Below are positions 18,619 through 28,017 of a stretch of DNA of 64,000 nucleotides, one piece after another. Below the pieces are notes generated by a model, which was given only the letters and a program-made list of their open reading frames with translations, did no database searches and had not been told where the DNA came from. A program made the translations under genes and the position numbers. Origin of the DNA: Prevotella sp. oral taxon 299 str. F0039. GTDB taxonomy: Bacteria > Bacteroidota > Bacteroidia > Bacteroidales > Bacteroidaceae. Location of the stretch: positions 1,426,001 through 1,490,000 of the forward strand of contig NC_022111.1 in NCBI RefSeq assembly GCF_000163055.2, read 5' to 3'. Positions within the stretch are counted from its first letter, which is position 1, and every line of letters starts with the position of its first letter.

Positions 18619-18686
18619 AATTGAAACATAATGGTTTATCAATTGGCAAATGAACGAGAACGAATGGTGGGTGTTGTGCTGTGGAA

Positions 18687-19166
18687 TTAGTGAATAGAAG
18701 GGTCGACATGTTGCAATTGATGGATAATTTCTTCGGGCATTTTGCCTGCCTTTATTACCATTAATATGGTGTCAGCTCCTGCAACTGTTCCTAAAATGTC
18801 GGGCAAATTGGCATCGTCTATGTTAAAAGCTATACTGCTTGCATAGCCTGGTCGGGTTTTGATTACAGCCATATTGCCTGAAAAACGAATAGACAAAAAG
18901 CCTGTAGATGATAGCATGTCGGTTACAGGAAGAGGCTTATCCACTCGTTTATATAATGTGTCGTTGGGCAAAACAAAGATATATTTGCCGTTGATATTGG
19001 CGGCTTTGGCAACCTTTAGCTGCTTAAGATCACGACTTAATGTGGCTTGTGTTATGTCATATCCAACTTGTTGAAGAGCAAGAAGTATCTCTTCTTGACA
19101 AGACATCTCACGACTTGAGATGAGCATTTTTATCATTTCTAATCTGTTCGCCTTTCCTTTCATCAC
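18687..19166 (-). CDS. argR: Arginine repressor
   Basis: This 159-residue protein has the ArgR winged helix (residues 5-75: RLEMIKMLISSREMSCQEE, then GYDITQATLSRDLKQLKVAK). It also has the C-terminal hexamerisation/arginine-binding domain with GTVAGADTILMVIKAG, equivalent to the GTIAGDDT motif of E. coli ArgR. It represses arginine synthesis genes in the presence of arginine. No arginine biosynthesis genes lie next to it in this window. It has its own promoter and a distant terminator. Confidence 0.95.
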   Translation of the reverse strand: MMKGKANRLEMIKMLISSREMSCQEEILLALQQVGYDITQATLSRDLKQLKVAKAANINGKYIFVLPNDTLYKRVDKPLPVTDMLSSTGFLSIRFSGNMAVIKTRPGYASSIAFNIDDANLPDILGTVAGADTILMVIKAGKMPEEIIHQLQHVDPSIH

Positions 19167-19190
19167 TCAATACCTTTTGTTTAATATCTA

Positions 19191-19198
19191 CAAATATA
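19191..19198 (-). promoter_or_regulatory. Promoter of argR
   Basis: On the minus strand TATATTTG, 25 nt before the argR start, so the 5' UTR would be about 18 nt. Confidence 0.55.
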
Positions 19199-19301
19199 TG
19201 AAAAATAATAATAAAATGCAAGTTCTTATATTAAAAACGCTTGTTGAGTGGTAGTAATAATAATACTTGAGAGGTTGTTTCTCTATGTAAATATTAATCA
19301 C

Positions 19302-19309
19302 TATTTTTG
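19302..19309 (+). promoter_or_regulatory. Promoter of the hotdog thioesterase gene
   Basis: TATTTTTG fits TAnnTTTG, 30 nt before the ATG at 19339. Confidence 0.5.
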
Positions 19310-19338
19310 CAATTATAAGACAAAAAATAAAGAAATAT

Positions 19339-19722
19339 ATGATAAAAGAAGGACTAGAACATTCTGCTCACATAATAGTTGAGCCTGAACATAGTGCTTT
19401 AAGTGTTGGTTCTGGCGATATGCAAGTACTCGCAACACCTGCTCTTATTGCCTTTATGGAGAATGTTGCAATGCTAACTGTGCGTGATGTGTTGTCGGAT
19501 GAGGTAACTACTGTGGGCGGAATGATTGAGGTGAAACACTTAAAAGCATCGCCAATAGGAGCCGAAGTGGTTGTGAAAGCAAGGCTTGAAAAGGTAGATG
19601 GAATTAAACTTCAATTCCATTTAGAGGCTTTTCAAGGTGAAAAGCTCATTGCAGAGGGTTCGCATTTGCGCTTTATTGTAAACAGGCAAGAGTTTATGAG
19701 CAGAGTGTTGAAGGCAGAATAG
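19339..19722 (+). CDS. Hotdog-fold thioesterase (FlK-like)
   Basis: This 127-residue single hotdog domain has VLATPALIAFMENVAM and MIEVKHLKASPIGAEV. The Thr, Glu and His positions match the catalytic triad of fluoroacetyl-CoA thioesterase FlK. Most homologues are general acyl-CoA thioesterases, and no specific substrate can be claimed. It is a single gene ending at a large hairpin shared with the convergent protease gene. Confidence 0.85.
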   Translation: MIKEGLEHSAHIIVEPEHSALSVGSGDMQVLATPALIAFMENVAMLTVRDVLSDEVTTVGGMIEVKHLKASPIGAEVVVKARLEKVDGIKLQFHLEAFQGEKLIAEGSHLRFIVNRQEFMSRVLKAE

Positions 19723-19814
19723 AATTGATATAATATCTATGTTATTGTTTTTCTAGTAATATTCTTCATTACTCTTATCTACTATAAGTATTAGTTCTTA
19801 TAGCAATATAAATT

Positions 19815-19920
19815 AAAAGTACGAAACCTTTCATTTCAAATGTCTTTCTATTCGCATTGAAATGTTTTATTATTTTATTTCAAAAGCGAGGGCATTTCAA
19901 ATGAAAGGTTTCGTACTTTT
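19815..19920. repeat. 28-bp inverted repeat forming a 106-nt hairpin between convergent genes
   Basis: The left arm 19815-19842 and right arm 19893-19920 are reverse complements over 28 nt with one mismatch (both arms begin or end with the AAAAGTACGAAACC motif). The 50-nt centre folds again: TCGC-A-TTGAAAT (19852-19863) against ATTTCAA-AA-GCGA (19877-19889). It lies between the thioesterase stop and the C10 protease stop, which is 14 nt away. It may act as a bidirectional terminator, but it is far longer than the others here and may be a mobile-repeat remnant. Confidence 0.85.
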
Positions 19921-19933
19921 ATTTTGTTTTCTA

Positions 19934-22606
19934 TTATTTATTGCTAATCTTTTGAGTAAACCACTTGCCATTGTCGTTCCAACGCACAACAAATATACCC
20001 TTTTGGAGGATTGGAAGCGCAACAGAGGCGGTTAATTTTGCGCTGTTTTTGATGTTTAACAACTGCTTTCCGTCTACACTACATAAAACAATGTGGGTGA
20101 TATTCTCTCCCAATATGTTCCATTTTGCACCATCAAACACCATTTTTTGCGCTGCGTTTTCAACATACTGAGTGTCGAAAATACCCGTTAAATACTCTTG
20201 ATTGGTGGTTTTACTTCCCTCGAAAGTAACGTAATATTGTTCTTCTTGATTCTCTAATAAGTTGAAAGGAACGCCATTCTTCTCGCCCATCACCATCCAT
20301 TTGTACGAACGTTTGTTAAGTACTTTGAGCGAAGAAGATTGAACTTGTCCTGCATTTATCACCTTCATTTCACCTGAAGTCAAGTCTTCGTGAGCTATTT
20401 TTGATCCTACTTGAATTTGTTTATGTGTGATCATATCTTCAAGTACGATAGATAAAGATCCGCTATAGCTATGACCTTGTGCTGCATTAAGAAGATAACT
20501 AAAAGACAAAATCTTTTCAAGATTAAGGTTAATGTTATCTGGTGATATGCTTTGACCTTCATCATTAGACACAGAAGGAATAGCCATTGTAAAGAAAGGA
20601 GAAATCACTTCGCCCTCAATAGTAACAGAATTCGAAGTGCTGTTCAATGGGTTTTGAGCCAAAATAACATCACTTGCATCATTCATATTTACCACTTCCA
20701 CTTTAGTTTGATAGGTTCCAGAAGCAAGATCAGCGGGTAATTTCATTTCAAACTGAGCGTAAGCCGTACCGAAAGAATCAAAAGTGAAGGCATTATTACT
20801 GCGGTGTGAGAATACTGCACTGCCTTTATCGTTTAAGAAACTCAATTGAACATAAGCGTCTTTAGGTAGTCCCGAAAGGTTTTTAATTGCCACATTGCAA
20901 GTTATTTTCGCACCAGGATTAAGTGTTTTATCGTAGAATGGCTCTCCAACTAACTTGAAACTACTTGTTGTTGTGCATTCTTCTAACACCTCAACCTTAT
21001 CTGCACTAACCTTAATAACCATGTAAGGAGCCTTTCTAAGCATCACCCAATCTGTCCAAGTGTTATTGTCTTTATAGTCTGCCGACACCACTTTAAGCGT
21101 GTAAACACCCTCTTTTAGATCTTTTAGAGGCACGTTTATAGAGATAGGAGCAGCGAGAGAATTATCTGTTTGCATCTTTCCATCGCCATAAGCCGTGAAG
21201 AAATGCTGAGTAAATCCACCTTCATTGTGCCATTGTGAAGCTGCTGTTGCCACCTGTTTGTTATCTGCATCTATCACAGCAACACCCACATCCCCTTTAA
21301 ATGGGCGTCCTTTATTGATTAGATTGCTCAACTCAATAGGGTAGGTTTCCATACGATTTGAGATGCGCTCAACACCATTTTTTCGAGTAAAAGCACCCTC
21401 AGCAGTGAACGAAAGGTTACCTCTGTCGGGCATAAGAGATGGGTCTATGCGCTTAACACCAGGTTTATTGGGGTGTACAAAGATTGCCATAAAAGAACGA
21501 GTAAATGCCAATCGTGCTCCATTAAACTCGCTTCCTGATTGCGAAAGGTTTAGAGCAGAGAGCGAATAATAACCATTACTTTGTCCATTCCAACCGAAAT
21601 TCATGTGGAAAAAGCCTTTATCATCAAAGCCATCTAGTACCCATGCATGCGCTCCTTTATTGTCTTTAGTTGCTCCATAGAAGTAAAATGGAAAGCCATC
21701 TAAAAGCTCTTGACGCAATAAGTCTGCAAAAACCGAAGAACCTTCCGTTGTTTGATAAACACAAGTAGCCTGATAATCAAAGTGATTTACAAAGGCATCG
21801 AAAGCTGCTTGGTTTGTTGCTACGGCATAACCAGGATGATATTGCATTCTAGCAGCAAGTCCAACGTCGTTCATAAGTTTCGCAATAGCGTTGCGTTGTG
21901 TTTGATTTGGTTGTGCTGCTGCATCATAACTGGGTAGCATATTTGCCCAATCATAGTGTGAAAGGTTTAAGTTTGCCGACAAAGTGCGGTTGTCTGAAAC
22001 ATTAACATACGACACTTTACCCATTCCTTGCACTGGCCATTCGTGATATTTTAATATTTGTGACAATGTAGTAGCAACGCAACCTGTGTATTTATAGCCT
22101 ATAAGTGCATTGTAAGGAGCATCTTGCGACCATGTAGTTTTGAGCAAAGGAGCTACTGTTTTGGCGAAAAAGGCACCCTTTTTGGCTTCTGTTTCTACTG
22201 CATTGTTGGTACTTATCGCTTTAAAAGTCATTTTATAGCTGTTGAGAAGCTGTGCAAGACCAGGATGAAGATTGGTTGTATCGAGCGCATTCTCATTGCT
22301 ATAAGCCAATATTTCGCCCATGTCTGTATTTCCAGAAACGATGACAAAGCCCTTATTTTGTGCATCGTTGTAGATGTAATAAGGTGCATTTTGGCTGTAA
22401 CCGCTTTGCTTGGGCACGCCACGAGTGGCTTTTTTTGTGGATAGCTTAATATATTTTCGAGCTATGTTTTCAGCCTCTTTAGGCGTAACGACATGTGCTT
22501 TTATGCATAAAGGCATAGTTAAAGAGAGCAAAGAGCCCACCAACAACGCTTTGGTTGATGTGCTTCTGTAGTCTAAAACATGGCTTAGTGATAATAATAA
22601 GTTCAT
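19934..22606 (-). CDS. Secreted C10-family cysteine protease (interpain/streptopain-like) with T9SS C-terminal domain
   Basis: This 890-residue protein carries a hydrophobic signal segment (about 18-37, KALLVGSLLSLTMPLCIKAH). A Spi-type prodomain follows (VTPKEAENIARKYIKL...GFVIVSGNTDMGEILAYS). The C10 catalytic domain has the nucleophile in YTGCVATTLSQIL (Cys near 176) and the His in GAHAWVLDGFDDKGFFHMNFGW. Ig-like repeats fill the middle, and the last 75 residues resemble the type IX secretion sorting domain (VDGKQLLN...GIFVVRWNDNGKWFTQKI). Length is close to interpain A of Prevotella intermedia. C10 enzymes degrade host proteins, including complement components. A paralogue lies 52 nt upstream. 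Confidence 0.92.
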   Translation of the reverse strand: MNLLLSLSHVLDYRSTSTKALLVGSLLSLTMPLCIKAHVVTPKEAENIARKYIKLSTKKATRGVPKQSGYSQNAPYYIYNDAQNKGFVIVSGNTDMGEILAYSNENALDTTNLHPGLAQLLNSYKMTFKAISTNNAVETEAKKGAFFAKTVAPLLKTTWSQDAPYNALIGYKYTGCVATTLSQILKYHEWPVQGMGKVSYVNVSDNRTLSANLNLSHYDWANMLPSYDAAAQPNQTQRNAIAKLMNDVGLAARMQYHPGYAVATNQAAFDAFVNHFDYQATCVYQTTEGSSVFADLLRQELLDGFPFYFYGATKDNKGAHAWVLDGFDDKGFFHMNFGWNGQSNGYYSLSALNLSQSGSEFNGARLAFTRSFMAIFVHPNKPGVKRIDPSLMPDRGNLSFTAEGAFTRKNGVERISNRMETYPIELSNLINKGRPFKGDVGVAVIDADNKQVATAASQWHNEGGFTQHFFTAYGDGKMQTDNSLAAPISINVPLKDLKEGVYTLKVVSADYKDNNTWTDWVMLRKAPYMVIKVSADKVEVLEECTTTSSFKLVGEPFYDKTLNPGAKITCNVAIKNLSGLPKDAYVQLSFLNDKGSAVFSHRSNNAFTFDSFGTAYAQFEMKLPADLASGTYQTKVEVVNMNDASDVILAQNPLNSTSNSVTIEGEVISPFFTMAIPSVSNDEGQSISPDNINLNLEKILSFSYLLNAAQGHSYSGSLSIVLEDMITHKQIQVGSKIAHEDLTSGEMKVINAGQVQSSSLKVLNKRSYKWMVMGEKNGVPFNLLENQEEQYYVTFEGSKTTNQEYLTGIFDTQYVENAAQKMVFDGAKWNILGENITHIVLCSVDGKQLLNIKNSAKLTASVALPILQKGIFVVRWNDNGKWFTQKISNK

Positions 22607-22658
22607 ATTGTGTTTGTTTTGGTTTGTATTCTTTTGTATAAGAAGTTCATTTTATTGC

Positions 22659-25349
22659 TTAGTGAATCAGCACTTTGCGTGTAATAGTAGTGTTGTTTAC
22701 TTTTATTTTGGCAATATAAATCCCTGTTTTTGTCTCGTTTAAGTTCACAATTGCTTCGCTGTGTCCGCCCAATTGTACTTTCTTTAAAAGCTCACCACTT
22801 AGCGAATAGAGTTCAATCCATTGCAAATTGTGTCCTTCTAACTTTATTTCTTTGTTATTAAAGAAGAGTTGTAGCGATGCATTATCTATCGAATTGCTGT
22901 TGATAGCCGTTGGAATTGTTCTCGACATAGTGAGTTTTTCGTTTGTCTTTATAAAGAAACAAGGAGGTAATTCATTGTTCCAAAGATCAGTTTTAACACC
23001 ATCTATTGTTCCAAGAACAACGAGTTTATAGGTTTTGTTCTCTTCAATTCCAAGAGTAGAAGGGCGTAACCAATAAGAATAGAACTCGAAATTGTAGTCG
23101 CTATTCACAGCAACTGCGCCCTCATTTGCCGCAATTGCGATTCTTTCCTTAGTGGTAATATCCTCGAAGAATAATTTAATTGGACCATTATAGCTTTTCT
23201 TTGGGAAAGTTTTGAGGTCGACAATGAGTTTAAATAGAGGATATTTAGAGAACAAGAGTTCGTTTGTAATCAACTTTGTTTCAGAGCTTTCTGCAAAAGA
23301 AATATTACAACTGCTCATCAATGGCTTTGGTTTTTGCTTTGAAATAACCAATGTTGTAGTTTCGTTGCCGTGCACTTTATTCACTTTCACAACGTTATTG
23401 AGGCTTTCTTCGCCTTCAGCTGGGTTGAGAGATTGAAGCATTTCCACTTCAATAGAATAAGTACCCATGGCAAAGTCGTCTGGAATATTGAGTGAGAAAG
23501 GTAGCTCTAAGGTATCAAAGCCATCGAATTCTACAGCCTTGTTGTGCACTTGTTCTAAGGCAACTTTATTGTTTTTATCGATTAACTTTATCTTAGCATA
23601 AACGGTTTTCGGCAAAGCTTGAAGGCTTTGCACCAATAATTGAATCTTAGCAGTTGTGCCTTGTTCGAATTCTTGATTAGCTTCTAAATGCTGAACGAGC
23701 TGATATGTGGCATTAGGACCACATTCTTTGGTTACTCTTATTTGGCCTTTTGAAATCTCAACTTCTATATCTGGAGCCATTTTCATGAAGGTTAAAGGCT
23801 CAAATTCTCCAGCATCATTGCGTTGATAGCATACAGGTTTAAGTGTATAATAGCCGTCTTTCAAATCTGAAAGTTTTACTTTTATGGTTTGCGCATTAGC
23901 TATAAGATGGTCGGTGCCCATTAAATCGCCATAATCAGCATAGATAGAGTGAGTGAAACCGCCATTATTATGATGGTCAGAGTAGAACTCTTTTACCACC
24001 TTTTCGGTGTTATCGAGCACCGCAATACCAATATCTCCCTTGAAAGGTCTACCGATATTCACAAAACTTGCATAGCTAACAGGTAGTGTTTCGTTTTGTT
24101 GAAATGTGCGTTGAGTGGTGTTTTTGAGGGTGATATAACTGCCTTCGTTGAATTTTAGCTTTGGACTTTCGGGCAATAAGCTCTTGTCTATCTCTATAAC
24201 TCCAGGTTTCTTGGGATGTGCAATGATAATTTTCATTTGTCGATTGAACGATAAAGAGCGTCCTTGAAACTCGCTACCAGACTTTAAAACGCTAAGAGCA
24301 GTGAGCGAATAGTAACCATTGCTTTGACCATTCCAACCGAAATTCATGTGGAAAAGACCATTTTTATCCACTCCATCAAGCACCCATGCGTGTCCACTTC
24401 TACCACCTTCGGGCATTCCTTCGATATAAAGTGGAAAGCCATTGGTTAGCTCTTTTTTGATAATTCGAACAAAAGATCCAATACCTTCATCGAATTTTGA
24501 GAGCAAAACAGCATCGTATTGAAAATTGTTTTTTAATGCATAAAGAGCGGAATAGCCTGTTGAAGAACTGACATTTTCAGAATATTGCATTTTAAGAGCA
24601 TAGCCACAATCACGCATAAGCAATGCCACTGCTTCTTTTTGTTGTGGTGTTGAAGGGTCGTAATAGCCATAACGATCGACCATGTTAGCCCAATCGTAAC
24701 GAGATTCGGCAAAGTTTGCATATTTTTTTGAACGATCGAACGACACCGTATATTCGCTTTCGCCTTGTCCTTGCACTGGCCATTCGTGGTATTTCATAAC
24801 TTGTGCTATGGCAGTTGCAACGCAACCAGTGTAGTTATAACCTGTTTTTTGATTATAAGGATCGCCTTGTCCCCAATAAGTCTTCAGCAAAGGCTTCACA
24901 ACGGTTGTGTTTTGAGCTGCTGCACGAGTTGCCCCTACAACATGTTTACCTGTAGAAACGGCTTCGAAAGCTTCCTGATAGGCGTTTAAAAGGAGTTGTG
25001 CTCCTGGGTTGGCGCTTTGTTCTTCGAAGGTACTCTCGGTACTATAAGCCAATATTTCGCCCATTTCTGTGTTTCCAGAAACGATTACAAATCCTTTATT
25101 TCGGGTGTCGTTATAAACATAGAAGGGTGCAACTTGGTTGTCTTTGTTGTTGATTGAGCCACTTCGAGTGAGTTGTTTAGCGGGCAATTGCAAATATTTT
25201 TGCGCAATTTTAAATGCTTGTTGCGCTGTGATGGGTTTTGAATGGAGGGTTATGGGCATGCAAAAAGCAAGTGCAATGATGAACATCAGCACTTTAAAAG
25301 CATGTAATGGGTTAGCTGTTATCTGTCTTTTTGTTGCGTAAAAAATCAT
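22659..25349 (-). CDS. Second secreted C10-family cysteine protease with T9SS C-terminal domain
   Basis: This is a paralogue of the downstream protease. The catalytic Cys is in YTGCVATAIAQVMKYHEWPVQG and the His in SGHAWVLDGVDKNGLFHMNFGW. The open frame reaches 25448, but a promoter lies at 25426-25433, so the start must be further in. Met34 at 25349 is directly followed by a proper signal region (HAFKVLMFIIALAFCMPITLHS) and gives 896 residues. The C-terminus (IELYSLSGELLKKVQLG...GIYIAKIKVNNTTITRKVLIH) is a clear T9SS type A sorting domain, so export through the Por system is expected. It is probably transcribed with the 3' copy. Confidence 0.92.
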   Translation of the reverse strand: MIFYATKRQITANPLHAFKVLMFIIALAFCMPITLHSKPITAQQAFKIAQKYLQLPAKQLTRSGSINNKDNQVAPFYVYNDTRNKGFVIVSGNTEMGEILAYSTESTFEEQSANPGAQLLLNAYQEAFEAVSTGKHVVGATRAAAQNTTVVKPLLKTYWGQGDPYNQKTGYNYTGCVATAIAQVMKYHEWPVQGQGESEYTVSFDRSKKYANFAESRYDWANMVDRYGYYDPSTPQQKEAVALLMRDCGYALKMQYSENVSSSTGYSALYALKNNFQYDAVLLSKFDEGIGSFVRIIKKELTNGFPLYIEGMPEGGRSGHAWVLDGVDKNGLFHMNFGWNGQSNGYYSLTALSVLKSGSEFQGRSLSFNRQMKIIIAHPKKPGVIEIDKSLLPESPKLKFNEGSYITLKNTTQRTFQQNETLPVSYASFVNIGRPFKGDIGIAVLDNTEKVVKEFYSDHHNNGGFTHSIYADYGDLMGTDHLIANAQTIKVKLSDLKDGYYTLKPVCYQRNDAGEFEPLTFMKMAPDIEVEISKGQIRVTKECGPNATYQLVQHLEANQEFEQGTTAKIQLLVQSLQALPKTVYAKIKLIDKNNKVALEQVHNKAVEFDGFDTLELPFSLNIPDDFAMGTYSIEVEMLQSLNPAEGEESLNNVVKVNKVHGNETTTLVISKQKPKPLMSSCNISFAESSETKLITNELLFSKYPLFKLIVDLKTFPKKSYNGPIKLFFEDITTKERIAIAANEGAVAVNSDYNFEFYSYWLRPSTLGIEENKTYKLVVLGTIDGVKTDLWNNELPPCFFIKTNEKLTMSRTIPTAINSNSIDNASLQLFFNNKEIKLEGHNLQWIELYSLSGELLKKVQLGGHSEAIVNLNETKTGIYIAKIKVNNTTITRKVLIH

Positions 25350-25425
25350 AATTAAAATGGTTTCGATTAAAAGTTGAGTATAGAAAGTTTCTAAATATTT
25401 GATATTTAGGCTTTCTATAGATCTA

Positions 25426-25433
25426 CAAAGGTA
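25426..25433 (-). promoter_or_regulatory. Promoter of the C10 protease pair
   Basis: On the minus strand TACCTTTG. Transcription would start near 25420, about 70 nt before the ATG at 25349 and inside the longest open frame, which decides the start codon. Confidence 0.65.
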
Positions 25434-25535
25434 GGCATTTTTAATCACTTTTTATTGTGTTCTGCGTTACTTTTTACTAAACTTCAATCATACGACGTGT
25501 GTTTTTATATTTCGTCTATAATTCTATCTCTTTCA

Positions 25536-25623
25536 AAAAGCAATGCAAATGCGGAGCAAAAGCAGTGATATTGCATTCTAAAAGCGATGCCTTTGCATGT
25601 TAAAAACATTGCTTTTGTGATGA
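25536..25623. repeat. 22-nt-period repeat array e
   Basis: Exact units start at 25536, 25558, 25580 and 25602, with cores AAAAGCAATGCAAAT, AAAAGCAGTGATATT, AAAAGCGATGCCTTT and AAAAACATTGCTTTT. The array lies upstream of the C10 protease promoter and beyond the tyrS terminator, so it is probably not transcribed from either. Confidence 0.9.
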
Positions 25624-25906
25624 GGAAGAAATAAGATTTAGAAAAGATTGATGTTCAAGTGGTTAGTGATTTGAATGGATTGACGATGAAGTTGTGAGCG
25701 AAAGGACGGGAAGGGGGTGTTGTGAGGTGGCTTGATGAATGAGATTAAAGGGAAAATAGGACGAGACAACAGGATGACAACAAAGAAAGGGAAACGAAAA
25801 GACGGGACGATTGGCGGGTGACAACAGAATTTTGGCGAGAGAAAGGTAATGAAAGAAAGAGGGATTAGTGATGTGAAAAGGTGAATGGAGGAGTGGGATA
25901 AAAAGA
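25624..25906. other. Purine-rich noncoding tract next to array e
   Basis: About 280 nt in which the plus strand is mostly A and G, with G-runs (GGGAAGGGGG-like) and few C. It starts with GAGGAAGAAATAAGA directly after the last repeat unit. A nearly identical 15-nt sequence follows array g at 44506. Open frames on the opposite strand here are low-complexity Pro/Ser/Phe-rich and unlikely to be genes. Confidence 0.6.
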
Positions 25907-25978
25907 AAAAGAGATAACAATAAGGTGGCATTTTCACTTTTAATGTGAATTGTATCCTGCCTTATTATTATCTCTTTT
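25907..25978 (-). terminator. Intrinsic terminator of the tyrS operon
   Basis: AAAAGAGATAAC...AATAAGG (25908-25926) pairs with the CCTTATTATTATCTCTTTT side (25960-25978) with wobble pairs, and an inner TTCAC/GTGAA (25933-25949) extends it. On the minus strand a T-rich tract follows. It lies 30 nt past the tyrS stop. Confidence 0.88.
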
Positions 25979-26008
25979 GATATCTTATAAGAGTTGATTC
26001 TCTATGAA

Positions 26009-27310
26009 TTACTCAACGGTTATTAAGTAATAGTTCTTCTTTCCACGTTGAACAAGAAGGTATTTGCCATTGAGTAGGTCGTCGGTTGTGATGACTTGAT
26101 CTACTGCTTGCAATTTTTCTTTGTTTAAAGAAACGCCTCCGCCTTGCACAAGTTTACGCATTTCGCCTTTACTTGGGAAAACTTTCACCTCGTCGCTTGT
26201 AAACAATTCAACTGCAGGTTGACCTAAAGCCTCTTTTGAAAGCTTAAATTGTGGCACGCCTTCGAATATACTTAGTAATGTAGCATCATCGAACTTAGCA
26301 AGACTTTCCTTTGTTCCTTTACCGAAAAGAATGCCTGATGCCTCTTTAGCTAAATCTAAATCTTCTTGCGAATGCACCATAACTGTTAGCTCATCTGCTA
26401 ATCGTTTTTGAAGAACTCGCATGCCTGGGTCTTGCTCATGCTCTGCTATTAGGGCGTTGATAACGTCTTTTTCAAGACTTGTGAATATCTTAATATACTT
26501 CACTGCATCGTCATCACTAACGTTTAACCAGAACTGATAGAACTTATAAGGAGTGGTTCTGTTTCTATCTAACCATATATTTCCACTTTCAGTTTTACCG
26601 AATTTGGTTCCATCTGCTTTGGTAATAAGAGGGCAGGTCAAAGCAAATGCTTCTGCATCGTTGCCCAATGTGCGGCGAATAAGCTCTGTTCCTGTGGTCA
26701 TATTGCCCCATTGATCGTTTCCACCCAATTGAAGTTTCACGTTATTGGTGCGATATAGATGTAAGAAGTCGTAGCCTTGAAGTAACTGATAGGTAAATTC
26801 TGTGAAAGAAAGTCCATCCCTTGCTTCTCCGTTTAGACGCTTCTTTACACTGTCTTTCGCCATCATATAGTTAACAGTGATGTGTTTTCCAACTAAACGA
26901 GCAAAGTCTAAGAAAGTGAAATCCTTCATCCAATCGTAGTTATTCACCATCACTGCAGCTGTATCTTCAGATGCATTGAAATCTAAGAACTTTGCAACTT
27001 GCTTTTTAATGCATTCTTGGTTGTGATAAAGAGTTTCGGCATCAAGAAGGTTTCTCTCTTGACTTTTACCAGAAGGGTCGCCAATCATACCTGTAGCACC
27101 ACCGACTAAGATGTATGGTTTGTGTCCACAACGTTGCAAATGACGCAACATCATGATTCCTGCAAGGTGTCCAATGTGTAGTGAATCGGCTGTAGGATCG
27201 GTTCCAAGGTATGCTGAAACCTTCTCTTTCATTAAGAATTCTTCTGTACCTGGCATCATTTGCGCAAGCATTCCACGCCATTTTAGCTCTTCAACAAAAT
27301 TCTTTATCAT
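26009..27310 (-). CDS. tyrS: Tyrosyl-tRNA synthetase
   Basis: This 433-residue class Ic synthetase charges tRNA-Tyr. It has [16 protein letters not shown] (the HIGH motif, near 45-48), the [14 protein letters not shown] binding region and [13 protein letters not shown] (the KMSKS-equivalent loop, KFGKT). An S4 RNA-binding domain is at the C-terminus ([20 protein letters not shown]). It is the last gene of the run DUF4271-hemD-rnpA-yidD-tyrS and is followed by a long terminator. Confidence 0.97.
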   Translation of the reverse strand: MIKNFVEELKWRGMLAQMMPGTEEFLMKEKVSAYLGTDPTADSLHIGHLAGIMMLRHLQRCGHKPYILVGGATGMIGDPSGKSQERNLLDAETLYHNQECIKKQVAKFLDFNASEDTAAVMVNNYDWMKDFTFLDFARLVGKHITVNYMMAKDSVKKRLNGEARDGLSFTEFTYQLLQGYDFLHLYRTNNVKLQLGGNDQWGNMTTGTELIRRTLGNDAEAFALTCPLITKADGTKFGKTESGNIWLDRNRTTPYKFYQFWLNVSDDDAVKYIKIFTSLEKDVINALIAEHEQDPGMRVLQKRLADELTVMVHSQEDLDLAKEASGILFGKGTKESLAKFDDATLLSIFEGVPQFKLSKEALGQPAVELFTSDEVKVFPSKGEMRKLVQGGGVSLNKEKLQAVDQVITTDDLLNGKYLLVQRGKKNYYLITVE

Positions 27311-27352
27311 GGTTATATCAATTTATTTATTTTACAATTACTATTTATTAAT

Positions 27353-27607
27353 CTAAGGAACAGGGTCGTATCCGCTTCCACCCCATGGGTTACAACGTAG
27401 TATTCTCCATACACTTAGGTACAAACCTTTAAGTGGTCCGTGCTTAAGAATGGCCGTTTTGGCATATTCGGAGCATGAAGGTGTGAATCGACACGATGGT
27501 GGTGTGAAGGGAGAAACAAACCTTTGATAAAACAAGATGGGAATCAATAATAGCCAAGATAAAGGCTTTAAGAGTTGGTTGATTCTGTTTTTGGTTTTTT
27601 GTTCCAT
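27353..27607 (-). CDS. yidD: Membrane protein insertion efficiency factor YidD
   Basis: This 84-residue amphipathic protein has the full YidD signature: [24 protein letters not shown] and [12 protein letters not shown], with the conserved cysteines. It assists YidC-dependent insertion at the inner membrane. It overlaps the end of rnpA by 40 nt, the usual rnpA-yidD coupling. Confidence 0.95.
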   Translation of the reverse strand: MEQKTKNRINQLLKPLSWLLLIPILFYQRFVSPFTPPSCRFTPSCSEYAKTAILKHGPLKGLYLSVWRILRCNPWGGSGYDPVP

Positions 27608-28008
27608 AGCTTTTCGGCTAAACGTGTTAATAAATTCACCATATTATGATGTACTTTTTCAGAATCATATAATTGAGAATCGAGCCAAATAAAAGCCATA
27701 TCCATTCCTTTATCCGAATCTTTTTGTTTTGAATTGAAAAGCAAATGTTTATTTAAGCGATAGGCTTCACGGAGTTGTCTCTTCACTCTATTGCGATCGA
27801 CAGCGTGCTTTAAATTCCTTTTGGGAACGCTAATAAGTACTTGAAAGGGCGCTTCTGTGGGTAAACGGTGTACATATCGATATACAACACGAATTGGAAA
27901 GGCAGATAAAGCCCTGCTTTTCCCACCTCCAAAGAGTTCATCTATCTGTTTAAGAGAATGGATACGCTCTGACTTTCTAAAAGAAAATGCACCTTTATCA
28001 GTCATCAC
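27568..28008 (-). CDS. rnpA: Ribonuclease P protein component
   Basis: This 146-residue protein carries the RNase P fold: [34 protein letters not shown] and the RNR motif [15 protein letters not shown]. It assists the catalytic RNA in 5' processing of pre-tRNA. It starts 9 nt after hemD and overlaps yidD. Confidence 0.95.
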   Translation of the reverse strand: MMTDKGAFSFRKSERIHSLKQIDELFGGGKSRALSAFPIRVVYRYVHRLPTEAPFQVLISVPKRNLKHAVDRNRVKRQLREAYRLNKHLLFNSKQKDSDKGMDMAFIWLDSQLYDSEKVHHNMVNLLTRLAEKLWNKKPKTESTNS

Positions 28009-28017
28009 TTACAATTA

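Noticed and set aside
25638..25937. Minus-strand open frames of 85-99 residues
   Set aside because: They are the complement of a purine-rich tract, are low-complexity Pro/Ser/Phe-rich, and have no promoter or family motif.
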